Source of the DNA: Candidatus Gemmiger faecavium
GTDB lineage: Bacteria > Bacillota > Clostridia > Oscillospirales > Ruminococcaceae
Assembly (NCBI GenBank): GCA_019114415.1
Contig: DXFO01000040.1
Span: 62,001-126,000, forward strand
Reading direction: 5' to 3'
DNA length: 64,000 nt
The notes beneath the pieces were generated by a model, which did no database searches, was not told the DNA's origin, and saw only the letters and a list, made by a program, of their open reading frames with translations. Every line of letters begins with the position of its first letter. Positions within the stretch are counted from its first letter, which is position 1. Positions 40,541 through 48,886 of this stretch are shown piece by piece. The translations under genes and the position numbers were made by a program.

Positions 40541-42028
40541 TCAGAACCCGGCGTACATGCTGAAGTTGCTGCCGCCGAAGCCGCCGCTCTGCACGATGAG
40601 CCCGGCCAGGATCAGGACGATCAGCAGGTAATAGATGACCCGGCGGCGGGGCATGGCAGCCAGGGCCTGCTCCGACGGACGGTTTTTGCAGGAAAATGCC
40701 CGCCAGGCGTCCAGGCGAAAGGCCAGCACAAGGCCGGCCAGCACCATGGCGTAGTAGGCGGCCACCATCAGGGCATGGGGGTAGAAGCCGTTATACACGG
40801 CAGAGTACAGCTCCGACGCAAAGCGGACGGGGGAAAGTCCCGACACGCACCCGGCCAGATAGCCGAAGCAGTCGGCAAGCCCCAGCCCGGTGGTGTCCGA
40901 CCCGACGCGGAAGAACACCATGCTGAAGGTCCACAGCACAAAGACCACGGCCCGCTTGCTCCACAGCTGGGCGGCGGGGGCGCGCTTTTTGGGTTTGCCC
41001 AGACGCTGGTGGAGGATCTCCTCCCCGATGCGGTAGGCTGCCTGCAGAATGCCCCACACCACAAAGGGCAGGGTGTTGCCGTGCCAGAACCCCGACACAA
41101 AAAAGACGCAGAACAGGCAGACCCAGACGGGCAGGCGTTCCCGGCGTCCCCGGGTCAGGGGAGAGATGTCCGCCCAGGCCAGGGGCATGAAGAGGTAATC
41201 CTGCAGCCAGGAAGAAAAGCTGATGTGCCACCGGTTCCAGAATCCGGAAAAGTTGGTGGCGAAAAAGGGCGTCTTGAAGTTTTCTGGCACTTCGATGCCC
41301 AGCAGCAGGGCGGAGGCCCGGGCGGCATCGGAGTAACCGGCAAAGTCAAAGTAAAGCTGGAAAGTGTAGGCCACCGCCGCCAGGATCAGCATGCCGCCGC
41401 CGTAGGAGCGGTAGTTGGGAAATACCTCGTTGACCAGCAGGGCCAGCACGTCGGCAATGGCTACCTTCTTAAAGGTGCCCAGGGCGAACAGGCGCAGGGC
41501 GGCGATGGTGCGGCTCTCGTCAAAGCGGTGCTCTGCCGCCAGCTGGGGCATGAGGCTTCCCGCCCGGCAGATGGGGCCCGAAATGACGGTGGGGAAGAAG
41601 TTCATGAACAGGGCGTGGATGATGAAATTGTGCTCCACCGGGCAGTCGCCCCGGGCGGCATCGATCAGGTAGGAGATGGCCGCAAAGGTGTAGAAGCTGA
41701 TGCCCAGGGGCATGGCGATCTTGGGCAGGGGCAGGCCCCAGTCCAGCCGGAGCAGGTCGCCGTATTTGAAGAATGCCAGAATGGCAAGGAGCACCACCAC
41801 GCCCAGATGCAGCCACCGCCGCTGCCGGGGCGTTTCCAGCGCCCGGGCAAAGAGATAGCTCAAAACCGTGATGCCCAGCGTTACCCCGAACAGCTGGGGC
41901 GCGGCCAGCAGGTAAAACACCCAGCTTGCCGCCAGAAGAAAGCCCGGCTGCCACCGGTGGGGCAGATGCAGGTAAACTGCCGCCGCCACGGGCAGAAAGG
42001 CGAAATATCCAAGACTTTGCAGGCCCAA
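40541..42028 (-). CDS. MBOAT-family O-acyltransferase (AlgI/DltB-like)
   Basis: A 495-residue membrane protein with about 11 helices. MBOAT signatures are GISFYTFAAISYLIDAARGD, NFFPTVISGPICR, FWNRWHISFSSWLQDYLF (conserved Asn/Trp/His region) and the catalytic His in SGFWHGNTLPFVVWG. It moves acyl groups across the membrane to a surface polymer, with the SGNH partner downstream. The start is TTG at 42028 with GGGAGG. First gene of a six-gene operon, 63 bases downstream of a good promoter. Confidence 0.92.
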   Translation of the reverse strand: MGLQSLGYFAFLPVAAAVYLHLPHRWQPGFLLAASWVFYLLAAPQLFGVTLGITVLSYLFARALETPRQRRWLHLGVVVLLAILAFFKYGDLLRLDWGLPLPKIAMPLGISFYTFAAISYLIDAARGDCPVEHNFIIHALFMNFFPTVISGPICRAGSLMPQLAAEHRFDESRTIAALRLFALGTFKKVAIADVLALLVNEVFPNYRSYGGGMLILAAVAYTFQLYFDFAGYSDAARASALLLGIEVPENFKTPFFATNFSGFWNRWHISFSSWLQDYLFMPLAWADISPLTRGRRERLPVWVCLFCVFFVSGFWHGNTLPFVVWGILQAAYRIGEEILHQRLGKPKKRAPAAQLWSKRAVVFVLWTFSMVFFRVGSDTTGLGLADCFGYLAGCVSGLSPVRFASELYSAVYNGFYPHALMVAAYYAMVLAGLVLAFRLDAWRAFSCKNRPSEQALAAMPRRRVIYYLLIVLILAGLIVQSGGFGGSNFSMYAGF

Positions 42029-42090
42029 GCCCGCACCTCCCTACGATGCTCCCGCACAGGGCAGGGCATATAAAAATATACAGACACTAT

Positions 42091-42119
42091 ATTATAGCAC
42101 AAGGCAAAGCCGATGTCGA
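42091..42119 (-). promoter_or_regulatory. promoter of the MBOAT-to-hflX operon
   Basis: On the minus strand: TCGACA (42119-42114), 17-base spacer, TATAAT (42096-42091) within TGTGCTATAAT. Confidence 0.8.
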
Positions 42120-42186
42120 ATGAAAAAACGGCGTCCACACGCGCAGCCTCTATGCCGGAGAACATGCCTCCTGACAAGAAAATCAC

Positions 42187-42215
42187 TTGACAACGCCACA
42201 TATCCCGAGTATAAT
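42187..42215 (+). promoter_or_regulatory. consensus promoter of greA-lysS
   Basis: Perfect TTGACA (42187-42192), 17-base spacer, perfect TATAAT (42210-42215). Transcripts start about 55 bases before greA. Confidence 0.92.
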
Positions 42216-42276
42216 GTAACAACTGGTGCGGCCCGCTTGGGCCGCACAACTTTTACTGTTAAGGAGAAAACCGGCT

Positions 42277-42765
42277 ATGGCAAAAGAAGTTGTTGTCACC
42301 CATGAGGGCTTGAAAAAGCTGGAAGAAGAACTCAATACCCTGCGCACCGTCAAGCGTAAGGAAGTTGCAGATAAAATCAAGGTCGCCCGCGGTTACGGCG
42401 ACCTTTCCGAGAACGCGGAGTACGACGCCGCCAAGGAAGAGCAGGCCATGGTCGAGGCCCGCATCGCCGATCTGGAAGCGACCCTGAAAGTCGCCCGCGT
42501 CATCGACGATAACGCTCTGTCCCATGACACCGTCTCCATCGGCATGCATGTGCGCATCCTGGCCGAGGGCGACGATGAGGACGAAGCCGAAGAATACGAC
42601 ATCACCGGCTCCACCGAGGCCGATGTGGATATGGGCCGTATCAGCGACGAAAGCCCCGTGGGCGCCGCGCTGATCGGCAAAAAGGTCGGCGAGACCGCCG
42701 ACGTCACGCTGCCCAACGGCAGTGTCATCACCTACAAGGTGCTGGGTGTCAGCCGCAGCCGTTAA
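42277..42765 (+). CDS. greA: transcription elongation factor GreA
   Basis: A 162-residue factor with the N-terminal coiled coil carrying the catalytic acidic tip (ARGYGDLSENAEYDAAKEEQ; D and E at the hairpin turn, about residues 41-44) and a C-terminal FKBP-like domain (PVGAALIGKKVGETADV). It enters the polymerase secondary channel and triggers RNA cleavage to rescue backtracked complexes. The ATG at 42277 has AAGGAG. lysS follows 41 bases later, a common arrangement in Firmicutes. Confidence 0.97.
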   Translation: MAKEVVVTHEGLKKLEEELNTLRTVKRKEVADKIKVARGYGDLSENAEYDAAKEEQAMVEARIADLEATLKVARVIDDNALSHDTVSIGMHVRILAEGDDEDEAEEYDITGSTEADVDMGRISDESPVGAALIGKKVGETADVTLPNGSVITYKVLGVSRSR

Positions 42766-42806
42766 GGCCTGCCGCACCCCAATTTTCAGGACAGGAGAAA
42801 TGCCGA

Positions 42807-44789
42807 ATGGAACAGAATAACGCCAACCGTCCGCAGCAGGATGCCGACGTCAGCCAGCAGGCTGCCGTCCGCCGTCAGAAACTGGCGGACCTGCGTGCCG
42901 CAGGGCAGGACCCGTTTACCATCACCCGCTATCCTCAGGATGCTTTTTCCGCTGATCTGAAAGCGGAGTTTGCCGACCTTCCCGCCGAGGCGGAGACCGG
43001 TAAGATCGTCTGCCTGGCCGGACGCATGATGTCCAAGCGCGTGATGGGCAAGGCGAGCTTTGCCCACCTGCGGGACGCCAAGGGCGACATCCAGATCTTT
43101 GTGCGGCGTGACGTGATGGGCGACGAAGCCTATGCGGCATTCAAAAAGCTGGACATCGGCGATGTCATCGGCTGCAAGGGCGAAGTGTTCCGCACCAAGA
43201 TGGGCGAGCTGAGCGTCCGCGTGACCGAGCTCACCCTGCTGGCCAAGAGCCTTCTGCCCATGCCCGAAAAGTTCCACGGCCTGACCGACCGCGAAGCCCG
43301 CTACCGTCAGCGCTATGTGGATCTGATCGTCAACCCCGACGTCAAGGAGACCTTTGTCAAGCGCAGCGCCATCCTGCGGGAACTGCGCAGCTACCTGGAC
43401 GGCAAGGGCTTTTTGGAGGTGGAGACTCCCATCCTCACCCCCTTTGAGATCGGCGCATCGGCACGGCCTTTCCTGACCCACCACAACACCCTGGACATGG
43501 ACATGGTCCTGCGCATCGAGACCGAGCTCTACCTCAAGCGTCTGATCGTGGGCGGCATGGACCGCGTCTACGAGGTGGGCCGCATCTTCCGCAACGAGGG
43601 TATGGACCCCAAGCATAACCCCGAGTTCACCACCATCGAGCTCTACCAGGCTTACACCGACTACCACGGCATGATGGACCTGGTGGAGGAGATGATGAAA
43701 ACCGTTGCCCAGAAGGTCTGCGGCACCCTGACCGTGCCTTACCAGGGCAAGGAGATCGACCTGTCCCACTGGGAGCGCATGACCATGGTGGAGGCCGTCA
43801 AGAAGTATTCCGGTGTGGACTTTGACACCGTCACTTCCGACGAGCAGGCCATCGCCCTGGCCAAGGAGCACCACGTGGAACTGCCTGAGATCCCCACCAA
43901 GGGCGCTATCCTGGCCGAGTTCTTCGACGCCTTCGTGGAGGAGAACCTGATCCAGCCCACCTTTATCTATGATTACCCCGTGGAGGTCAGCCCCCTTGCC
44001 AAGCGCAAGCCCAATGACCCCATGTTCACCGAGCGGTTCGAGTACTTCATCAACGCCACCGAGTTCGGCAATGCCTTCAGCGAGCTGAATGATCCCATCG
44101 ACCAGAAGGGCCGTTTTGAGCGCCAGGTGGCCGAGCGCAAGCAGCTGGACCCCTCCAGCAAGGCACAGGTGGACTACGACTACGTCACCGCTCTGGAGTA
44201 TGGCCTGCCCCCCACGGGCGGTCTGGGCTTCGGCGTGGACCGTCTGGTCATGCTGCTCACCGACTCGGCTTCCATCCGCGACGTCCTGCTGTTCCCCACC
44301 ATGAAGCCGCTGGACAAGAAGGAAGAGACCGAGGCGAAGAGCGAGCCCGCTGCCGCCCCTGCCGATGCGCCGGCTGCCGGAAACGGCACCCCCCGCGCCG
44401 AGATGGGCCCCATCGACTTCTCCAAGGTGGAGATCGAGCCTCTGTTTGCGGACTTTGTGGATTTCGATACCTTTGCCAAGTCGGATTTCCGCGCAGTGAA
44501 GGTCAAGGAATGCACTGCTGTTCCCAAGTCCAAGAAGCTGCTCAAGTTTGTGCTGGATGACGGCACCGGCACCGACCGCGTCATCCTCAGCGGCATCCAC
44601 GATACCTATGAACCGGAGGAACTGGTGGGCAAGACGCTCATCGCCATCACCAACCTGCCCCCGCGCAAGATGATGGGCATTGATTCCTGCGGCATGATCA
44701 TTTCCGCCGTCCACCATGAGGAAGGCGTTGAAAAGCTGCATTGCCTGATGGTCGACCCGCACATTCCTGCGGGCGCCAAGCTTTACTGA
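42807..44789 (+). CDS. lysS: class II lysyl-tRNA synthetase with fused C-terminal tRNA-binding domain
   Basis: A 660-residue enzyme, longer than the usual 490-510. Residues about 60-150 are the OB anticodon-binding domain; the class II core holds motif 1, motif 2 (FRNEGMDPKHNPEFTTIELY) and motif 3 (GLGFGVDRLVML, ending near 490). An Ala/Pro/Glu linker (about 507-532) leads to a second OB domain (about 533-660: FRAVKVKECTAVPKSKKLL, DRVILSGI, LPPRKMMGIDSCGMIIS) of the Trbp111/MetRS C-terminal type, which binds tRNA unspecifically and often dimerises. The fusion should raise tRNA affinity. Shares the greA promoter. Confidence 0.95.
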   Translation: MEQNNANRPQQDADVSQQAAVRRQKLADLRAAGQDPFTITRYPQDAFSADLKAEFADLPAEAETGKIVCLAGRMMSKRVMGKASFAHLRDAKGDIQIFVRRDVMGDEAYAAFKKLDIGDVIGCKGEVFRTKMGELSVRVTELTLLAKSLLPMPEKFHGLTDREARYRQRYVDLIVNPDVKETFVKRSAILRELRSYLDGKGFLEVETPILTPFEIGASARPFLTHHNTLDMDMVLRIETELYLKRLIVGGMDRVYEVGRIFRNEGMDPKHNPEFTTIELYQAYTDYHGMMDLVEEMMKTVAQKVCGTLTVPYQGKEIDLSHWERMTMVEAVKKYSGVDFDTVTSDEQAIALAKEHHVELPEIPTKGAILAEFFDAFVEENLIQPTFIYDYPVEVSPLAKRKPNDPMFTERFEYFINATEFGNAFSELNDPIDQKGRFERQVAERKQLDPSSKAQVDYDYVTALEYGLPPTGGLGFGVDRLVMLLTDSASIRDVLLFPTMKPLDKKEETEAKSEPAAAPADAPAAGNGTPRAEMGPIDFSKVEIEPLFADFVDFDTFAKSDFRAVKVKECTAVPKSKKLLKFVLDDGTGTDRVILSGIHDTYEPEELVGKTLIAITNLPPRKMMGIDSCGMIISAVHHEEGVEKLHCLMVDPHIPAGAKLY

Positions 44790-44935
44790 TACACGCCCTG
44801 ACCTTCCGAGCTGGGCAACCGGGGGATAGCCCCCGCCGCCCGGCATCGAACGCCCCCTTGCATGAGGAGTGGCAGGGGAGCCGGTCAGGCTGCTTTGTTT
44901 CCCTGTAATTTGCGGCGGCTCCCTGCGGGCCAAAC

Positions 44936-44978
44936 GAAAAGACCGATCTGCGTTTGCGACGCGCAGACCGGTCTTTTT
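44936..44978. terminator. bidirectional terminator after lysS
   Basis: AAAAGACCGATCTGCG pairs with CGCAGACCGGTCTTTT around a short loop. It also ends the convergent nnrD-like gene. The 145 bases before it contain only G/C-rich imperfect repeats and no gene. Confidence 0.9.
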
Positions 44979-44995
44979 GCGTGTTTGAACGGGAG

Positions 44996-45871
44996 TTACA
45001 GCCCCTCCTCTGCCAGCACTGTTCCCAGATCTTCCAGAATGTCGTGGGGCAGCATGGCCATGCGGCTTTTGCGGGCGGAGCAGCGGTCGGCGGCGTACCC
45101 GTGCAGCCATACGCCGCAGGCGGCGGCGTCGAAGGGGGCAAGCCCCTGGGCCAGCAGGGCGGCGATCATGCCGGACAGGATGTCCCCGCTGCCGCCCCGG
45201 GCCAGGCCGGGGTTGCCCGTGGTGTTGAGCAGAAGGGAGCCGTCCGGCGCGGCAATGACTGTGCCGCTGCCCTTGAGCACCACCACGCAGTCATGCTGTG
45301 CCGCATAGCGGGCGGCGACACCGGGACGGTCGGCCTGGACCTGGGCTACCGTCAGCCCGGTCAGGCGGGACATCTCCCCGGGGTGGGGCGTCAGAATGGT
45401 GCCGGCGGGCAGCTTGATGCCAGCCGCCTTGCCGGCGGCCAGGGCATTGAGGGCGTCGGCATCCAGCAGGCAGTTTTTCCAGGCAAAGTCCCCGCCCAGC
45501 AGTACCGACAGGATCTTGCCGGCGTCCGGCCCCAGCCCCGGCCCGGCCAGCAAAACCGCCTTGCCCGGGGCAAAGCGGGAAGCCGCGGCGCGCACGTCGT
45601 CCAGGTCCAGGCTGCCTGCGGCGTCCGCCCGGCAGGGGAGCACGCAGCATTCGGGGGTGCGCAGCAGGGCAAGCTGCATGGCCTCGGGGACGGTGGCCAG
45701 AAACACCAGCCCGGCGCCGCTGCGCAGGGCACCCTCGGCGGCCAGAGCGGCGGCGCCCCGGTAGGCACTGCTGCCCGCAAAGGCAGCCACCGTGCCGAAA
45801 CTGCCCTTGTTGGAGTCCTGCACCCGCTGGGGAAGACGCTCCAGTACATAATCCCGCGTGATTTTCTGCAT
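44996..45871 (-). CDS. nnrD: ADP-dependent NAD(P)H-hydrate dehydratase
   Basis: A 291-residue ribokinase-fold enzyme that repairs hydrated NAD(P)H. Family text: GSFGTVAAFAGSSAYRGAAALA near the start, LDADALNAL (about 141-149), LTPHPGEMSRL, and NPGLARGGSGDILSGMIAALL with the catalytic Asp. The YjeF N-terminal epimerase domain found fused in many bacteria is absent. Start ATG at 45871. It is divergent from a sirtuin gene; both belong to NAD metabolism. Confidence 0.93.
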   Translation of the reverse strand: MQKITRDYVLERLPQRVQDSNKGSFGTVAAFAGSSAYRGAAALAAEGALRSGAGLVFLATVPEAMQLALLRTPECCVLPCRADAAGSLDLDDVRAAASRFAPGKAVLLAGPGLGPDAGKILSVLLGGDFAWKNCLLDADALNALAAGKAAGIKLPAGTILTPHPGEMSRLTGLTVAQVQADRPGVAARYAAQHDCVVVLKGSGTVIAAPDGSLLLNTTGNPGLARGGSGDILSGMIAALLAQGLAPFDAAACGVWLHGYAADRCSARKSRMAMLPHDILEDLGTVLAEEGL

Positions 45872-45932
45872 ATCGGGTCCCTCCGATCGGCCGGAAACGC
45901 TTTACGCGCCCGGGGCATTGTATTATACTTTT

Positions 45933-45961
45933 ATTATAAGTCAGATTACGGTTTTGTGCAA
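45933..45961 (-). promoter_or_regulatory. promoter of the NAD(P)HX dehydratase gene
   Basis: On the minus strand: TTGCAC (45961-45956), 17-base spacer, TATAAT (45938-45933). The plus-strand sirtuin promoter in the same A/T-rich gap could not be fixed. Confidence 0.65.
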
Positions 45962-45980
45962 AAAAAAGGAGGTCCTCTCT

Positions 45981-46697
45981 ATGGTGCCGCAGCTGGAAGA
46001 ATTGATCCGTGACAGTTCCAATATCGTGTTTTTCGGCGGGGCGGGCGTCTCCACCGAGAGCGGCATCCCGGACTTCCGCAGCGTGGACGGGCTGTATCAT
46101 CAGAAGTTCGACTATCCCCCCGAGGTCATGCTCAGCCACAGCTTTTTCATGTCCCATACCGAGGAGTTCTTCCGCTTCTACCGGGAAAAACTCATCGTCC
46201 ACGGGGCCAAACCCAATGCGGCCCATCTGCGCCTGGCGGCCCTGGAACGGGAGGGCAAACTTAAGGCCGTGGTGACCCAGAACATTGACGGCCTGCATCA
46301 GGCGGCAGGCAGCCGCTGCGTCTATGAGCTGCACGGTTCCACCCTGCGCAACTTCTGCATGAAATGCGGCAAATCCTACGACATCGATTTTATCGATCAG
46401 TCTCAGGGCATCCCCCGCTGCACCGAGTGCGGCGGCATCGTCAAGCCCGACGTGGTTTTGTATGAGGAAGGCCTGGACCCCGCGACCCTGGACGGCGCCG
46501 TCCGCGCCATCCAGGCGGCAGACCTGCTCATCGTGGGCGGCACCAGCCTGGCGGTTTATCCGGCGGCGGGGCTGCTGCAATATTTCCGGGGCCGGAACCT
46601 GGTGGTCATCAACAAACAGCCCACCCCGGCGGACCGGATGGCCAGTCTTGTGCTCAATATGCCCATCGGGCGTGCGCTGTCGGCGGACAGTGAGTGA
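45981..46697 (+). CDS. NAD-dependent protein deacylase (sirtuin)
   Basis: A 238-residue sirtuin: GGAGVSTESGIPDFRS (NAD binding), TQNIDGLHQAAG, catalytic His in ELHGS, a four-Cys zinc site (CMKC...CTEC), GTSLAVYPAAGLL and VINKQPTPAD. It removes acyl groups from lysines using NAD. The residues at the acyl-pocket positions do not show an obvious desuccinylase Tyr/Arg pair, so deacetylase is likelier. The ATG at 45981 has AAAGGAGGT. Confidence 0.95.
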   Translation: MVPQLEELIRDSSNIVFFGGAGVSTESGIPDFRSVDGLYHQKFDYPPEVMLSHSFFMSHTEEFFRFYREKLIVHGAKPNAAHLRLAALEREGKLKAVVTQNIDGLHQAAGSRCVYELHGSTLRNFCMKCGKSYDIDFIDQSQGIPRCTECGGIVKPDVVLYEEGLDPATLDGAVRAIQAADLLIVGGTSLAVYPAAGLLQYFRGRNLVVINKQPTPADRMASLVLNMPIGRALSADSE

Positions 46698-46756
46698 AAA
46701 CTACAAAAAAATTGATGCAATGTTTTGGATTATCTTGCGTTTTTGCGGAAAAGACA

Positions 46757-46786
46757 TTGCTTTTTTTCCCGGTGTTCTGGTATGAT
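46757..46786 (+). promoter_or_regulatory. promoter of the HAD hydrolase gene
   Basis: TTGCTT (46757-46762), 18-base spacer, TATGAT (46781-46786) preceded by TGG. The 87-base leader contains a small AAGCCCGGAATTGCGGGCTAA hairpin region. Confidence 0.5.
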
Positions 46787-46873
46787 TGGAGTGGGAAAGC
46801 AAAGCCCGGAATTGCGGGCTAATGATAAGGTTTGGCCCCAAGCAGGGCCGTGAACGCGGACAGGAGGATCGGA

Positions 46874-47716
46874 ATGGCAAACGTACTTGCGGATTTTACC
46901 AAAAAACGTGAATTTTTGGTGTGCCTGGACTCAGATGGATGCGTAATGGACACAGTGCGCCTGAAGCACTGCAATGTGTTTTGTCCGGAACTGATCCGGA
47001 GTTTTGGCCTGGAACAGTATAACGACTATATCACCGAAGCGTGGGAAGAGATCAACCTGCACAGCATTACCCGGGGCATCTCCCGGTTTGAGAGCGTGGT
47101 GCAGATCTTTGACCGCCTGAAAAACCGCGGCGTGGAGCTGCCCGGCAGCGAGGACATCGCCGACTGGGTGGCGAACTCCAGCGAACTGAGCACCGCCACC
47201 CTCAAGGCAGAGGTCCTGCGCACCGGCAGCCCGGCTCTGCGCAAGCTGCAGCAGTGGAACACCATCTGCAACCGGCGCATCCAGACGCTGGAACCCACCT
47301 TTGAACCCTTCCCCGGCGTGGAAAACAGCCTGCGCCAGCTGCACGCGGTGGCGGACGTGGCGGTGGTTTCCGCCGCCAACGAGTCGGCCATCGCCAGCGA
47401 GTGGAACCGCTACGGCCTGGCCCGCCATGCCGACGTCATCTTCGGCCAGGAGGTAGGCAGCAAGGCCAACAGCATTGCCGCCATGCTGGCCTGCGGGTAC
47501 GAGAGCCGCAAGGTCATGATGGTGGGCGACGCCATGGGCGATGCCCAGGCTGCCGCTGCCAACGGCGTGGCCTTTGTTCCCATCCTGCCCGGCCGCGAGG
47601 CCGAGAGCTGGCGCCGCCTGCAGGAGGAAGCCCTGCCCAAACTGCTGCATGGCACCTTCCGCCCCGAGTATCAGGCGGAGCTGCTGGCTGCTCTGCGCAG
47701 CGCCCTGCACGGCTGA
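46874..47716 (+). CDS. HAD-superfamily hydrolase
   Basis: A 280-residue HAD phosphatase-like protein. Motif I is LDSDGCVMDT (nucleophile and acid Asp), motif II SAANES, motif III Lys in GSKANSI, motif IV MVGDAMGDAQAA. A helical cap lies between motif I and II. The substrate is not evident; the group contains phosphoglycolate-phosphatase-like enzymes. The ATG at 46874 has CAGGAGG; earlier codons lie in the leader. Monocistronic, with its own promoter and terminator. Confidence 0.88.
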   Translation: MANVLADFTKKREFLVCLDSDGCVMDTVRLKHCNVFCPELIRSFGLEQYNDYITEAWEEINLHSITRGISRFESVVQIFDRLKNRGVELPGSEDIADWVANSSELSTATLKAEVLRTGSPALRKLQQWNTICNRRIQTLEPTFEPFPGVENSLRQLHAVADVAVVSAANESAIASEWNRYGLARHADVIFGQEVGSKANSIAAMLACGYESRKVMMVGDAMGDAQAAAANGVAFVPILPGREAESWRRLQEEALPKLLHGTFRPEYQAELLAALRSALHG

Positions 47717-47744
47717 GCGTTCCGGCCGTTCATAGAGACCGTCA

Positions 47745-47779
47745 CGTCCCGGGGAAACCGCTTCCCCGGGGCGTTTTTT
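47745..47779 (+). terminator. terminator of the HAD hydrolase gene
   Basis: CGTCCCGGGGAA pairs with TTCCCCGGGGCG around a 5-base loop, followed by TTTTTT. Confidence 0.93.
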
Positions 47780-47798
47780 GTGTTTTGGGCGGCAGGCC

Positions 47799-47826
47799 TT
47801 GCAAAACGCGGCGGGCGCGCTATAAT
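47799..47826 (+). promoter_or_regulatory. promoter of the folT leader
   Basis: TTGCAA (47799-47804), 16-base spacer, TATAAT (47821-47826). The transcript then has a 430-base leader before folT. Confidence 0.75.
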
Positions 47827-47831
47827 AGAAC

Positions 47832-47884
47832 CTGCAAGGCGCGGAAGAAAAAACGCGCCCTGCCGGTATTTATTCTCAATACCG
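47832..47884 (+). other. two tandem stem-loops at the 5' end of the folT leader
   Basis: First: GCAAGGCGCG pairs with CGCGCCCTGC (47832-47861) over an A-rich loop. Second: CCGGTATT pairs perfectly with AATACCGG (47862-47884). They are followed at once by the riboswitch. Neither has a T run, so they are not terminators; 5' protection or timing roles are guesses. Confidence 0.6.
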
Positions 47885-47887
47885 GAT

Positions 47888-48024
47888 TCGCAGAGTAGGG
47901 ATCTGCGCGTAAGGACGGCGCGGTTTGGACGCGCCGCCGCAGTGCCTGACCAACGGGGAGTTGTGGCAGGACGAAGTTGCCGCTTGCGGCACGCGGTGCA
48001 GATCCCGCATCCCACTGCTGCATG
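47888..48024 (+). promoter_or_regulatory. tetrahydrofolate (THF-I) riboswitch
   Basis: The conserved core of the THF riboswitch is visible: GAGTAGGGATCTGCGCGTAAGG on the 5' side and GACGAAGT...CGCGGTGCAGATCCCGCATCCC on the 3' side, matching the family pattern GAGTAG...CGCGTTAAG / ACGAAG...CGCGGTGA...GCATCC. GATCTGCG and CGCAGATC-like arms, and a strong GGCGCG/CGCGCC helix, supply the stems. Such RNAs bind reduced folates and control folate transport or synthesis; the downstream gene is a FolT-type transporter subunit, which agrees. Confidence 0.88.
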
Positions 48025-48031
48025 ACGGAGT

Positions 48032-48129
48032 GCAATAGCGGAGCTCTCATTGGAAATCCCGGGGGCGGAACCGACTGCGCGGCGGACAGCCGCGGGGAAC
48101 GTTCCGCCAGGCTGCGCTGATTGCTTTTT
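48032..48129 (+). terminator. intrinsic terminator downstream of the riboswitch
   Basis: Outer arms GCAATAGCG (48032-48040) and CGCTGATTGC (48115-48124), inner arms GGCGGAAC (48064-48071) and GTTCCGCC (48101-48108), tip GCGGC/GCCGC, then TTTTT (48125-48129). A plausible expression platform for folate-dependent attenuation. Confidence 0.65.
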
Positions 48130-48258
48130 CGTTGGCAGCGTGGCGCAGGGGTTTGAAAACAGAGTTCTGTATGGGCGGCAGGCGTGGTCAGCGCCGGTCT
48201 GCCTGCATGGCGGTCCTCCCTTGTGCGGCGATGCGCACAAGTTAGGAGGAATTTTTTT

Positions 48259-48819
48259 ATGTTCAATTTCCGCTCCTGGTTTGACCGCGTGCTGGTGCAG
48301 GCTCCGGCGGAGCTGCGCAACCCCCGCGCGCTGTCCATGGCTGCCGTACTGGCAGCCCTCAACCTGGCCATCAACCAGTTTACCATCCCGGTGTCCGGCT
48401 ATCTGGAGATCAGCTTTGACTTCCTGGCCTCGGTGGCCACCGGGTTTCTGTGCGGGCCGTGGGTGGCAGCACTGTCCGCCATCGTCACCGACCTGCTGGG
48501 CTATGTGCTGCGCCCCAACGGCCCCTATTTCCCCGGCTTTACCCTCAGCGCCATGCTGGCGGGCATCCTGTACGGGCTGTGGTACTACCGCCGCCCTGTC
48601 CGGCTGTGGCGGGTCATCAGCTGCAAACTCATGGCCACGGTGCTGTTCAATTTCCTGCTGACCCCTCTGTGGCTGCATATCATGTACGGACAGGCTTTTG
48701 TGGTGCTCAGCAGCCTGCGCATCGTCAAGAACATCATCAAGTTCCCGGTGGATGTGGCGCTGCTGATGCTGGTACTGAAAGCCTGCGAACAATACCAGAA
48801 AACCAGACGGCGGGTGTGA
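48259..48819 (+). CDS. folT: ECF transporter substrate-binding subunit, folate type
   Basis: A 186-residue S component with six helices. Features are a short soluble start, ALSMAAVLAALNLAINQFTIP, the DLLGYVLRPNGPYFPGFTLSAMLAGILYGLWYYR region typical of FolT, and KLMATVLFNFLLTPLWLHI. It captures folates and docks to a shared EcfAA'T module encoded elsewhere. AGGAGG lies at 48244-48249, just after a perfect hairpin (48220-48241) that could affect translation. The THF riboswitch upstream supports the substrate call. Confidence 0.9.
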   Translation: MFNFRSWFDRVLVQAPAELRNPRALSMAAVLAALNLAINQFTIPVSGYLEISFDFLASVATGFLCGPWVAALSAIVTDLLGYVLRPNGPYFPGFTLSAMLAGILYGLWYYRRPVRLWRVISCKLMATVLFNFLLTPLWLHIMYGQAFVVLSSLRIVKNIIKFPVDVALLMLVLKACEQYQKTRRRV

Positions 48820-48886
48820 CCCGCGGCAGGGGTTCGCCGCGGCAGACCGCGCCCGGCGGACCCTTTCAGAAAAGGAGCTGACCCAT

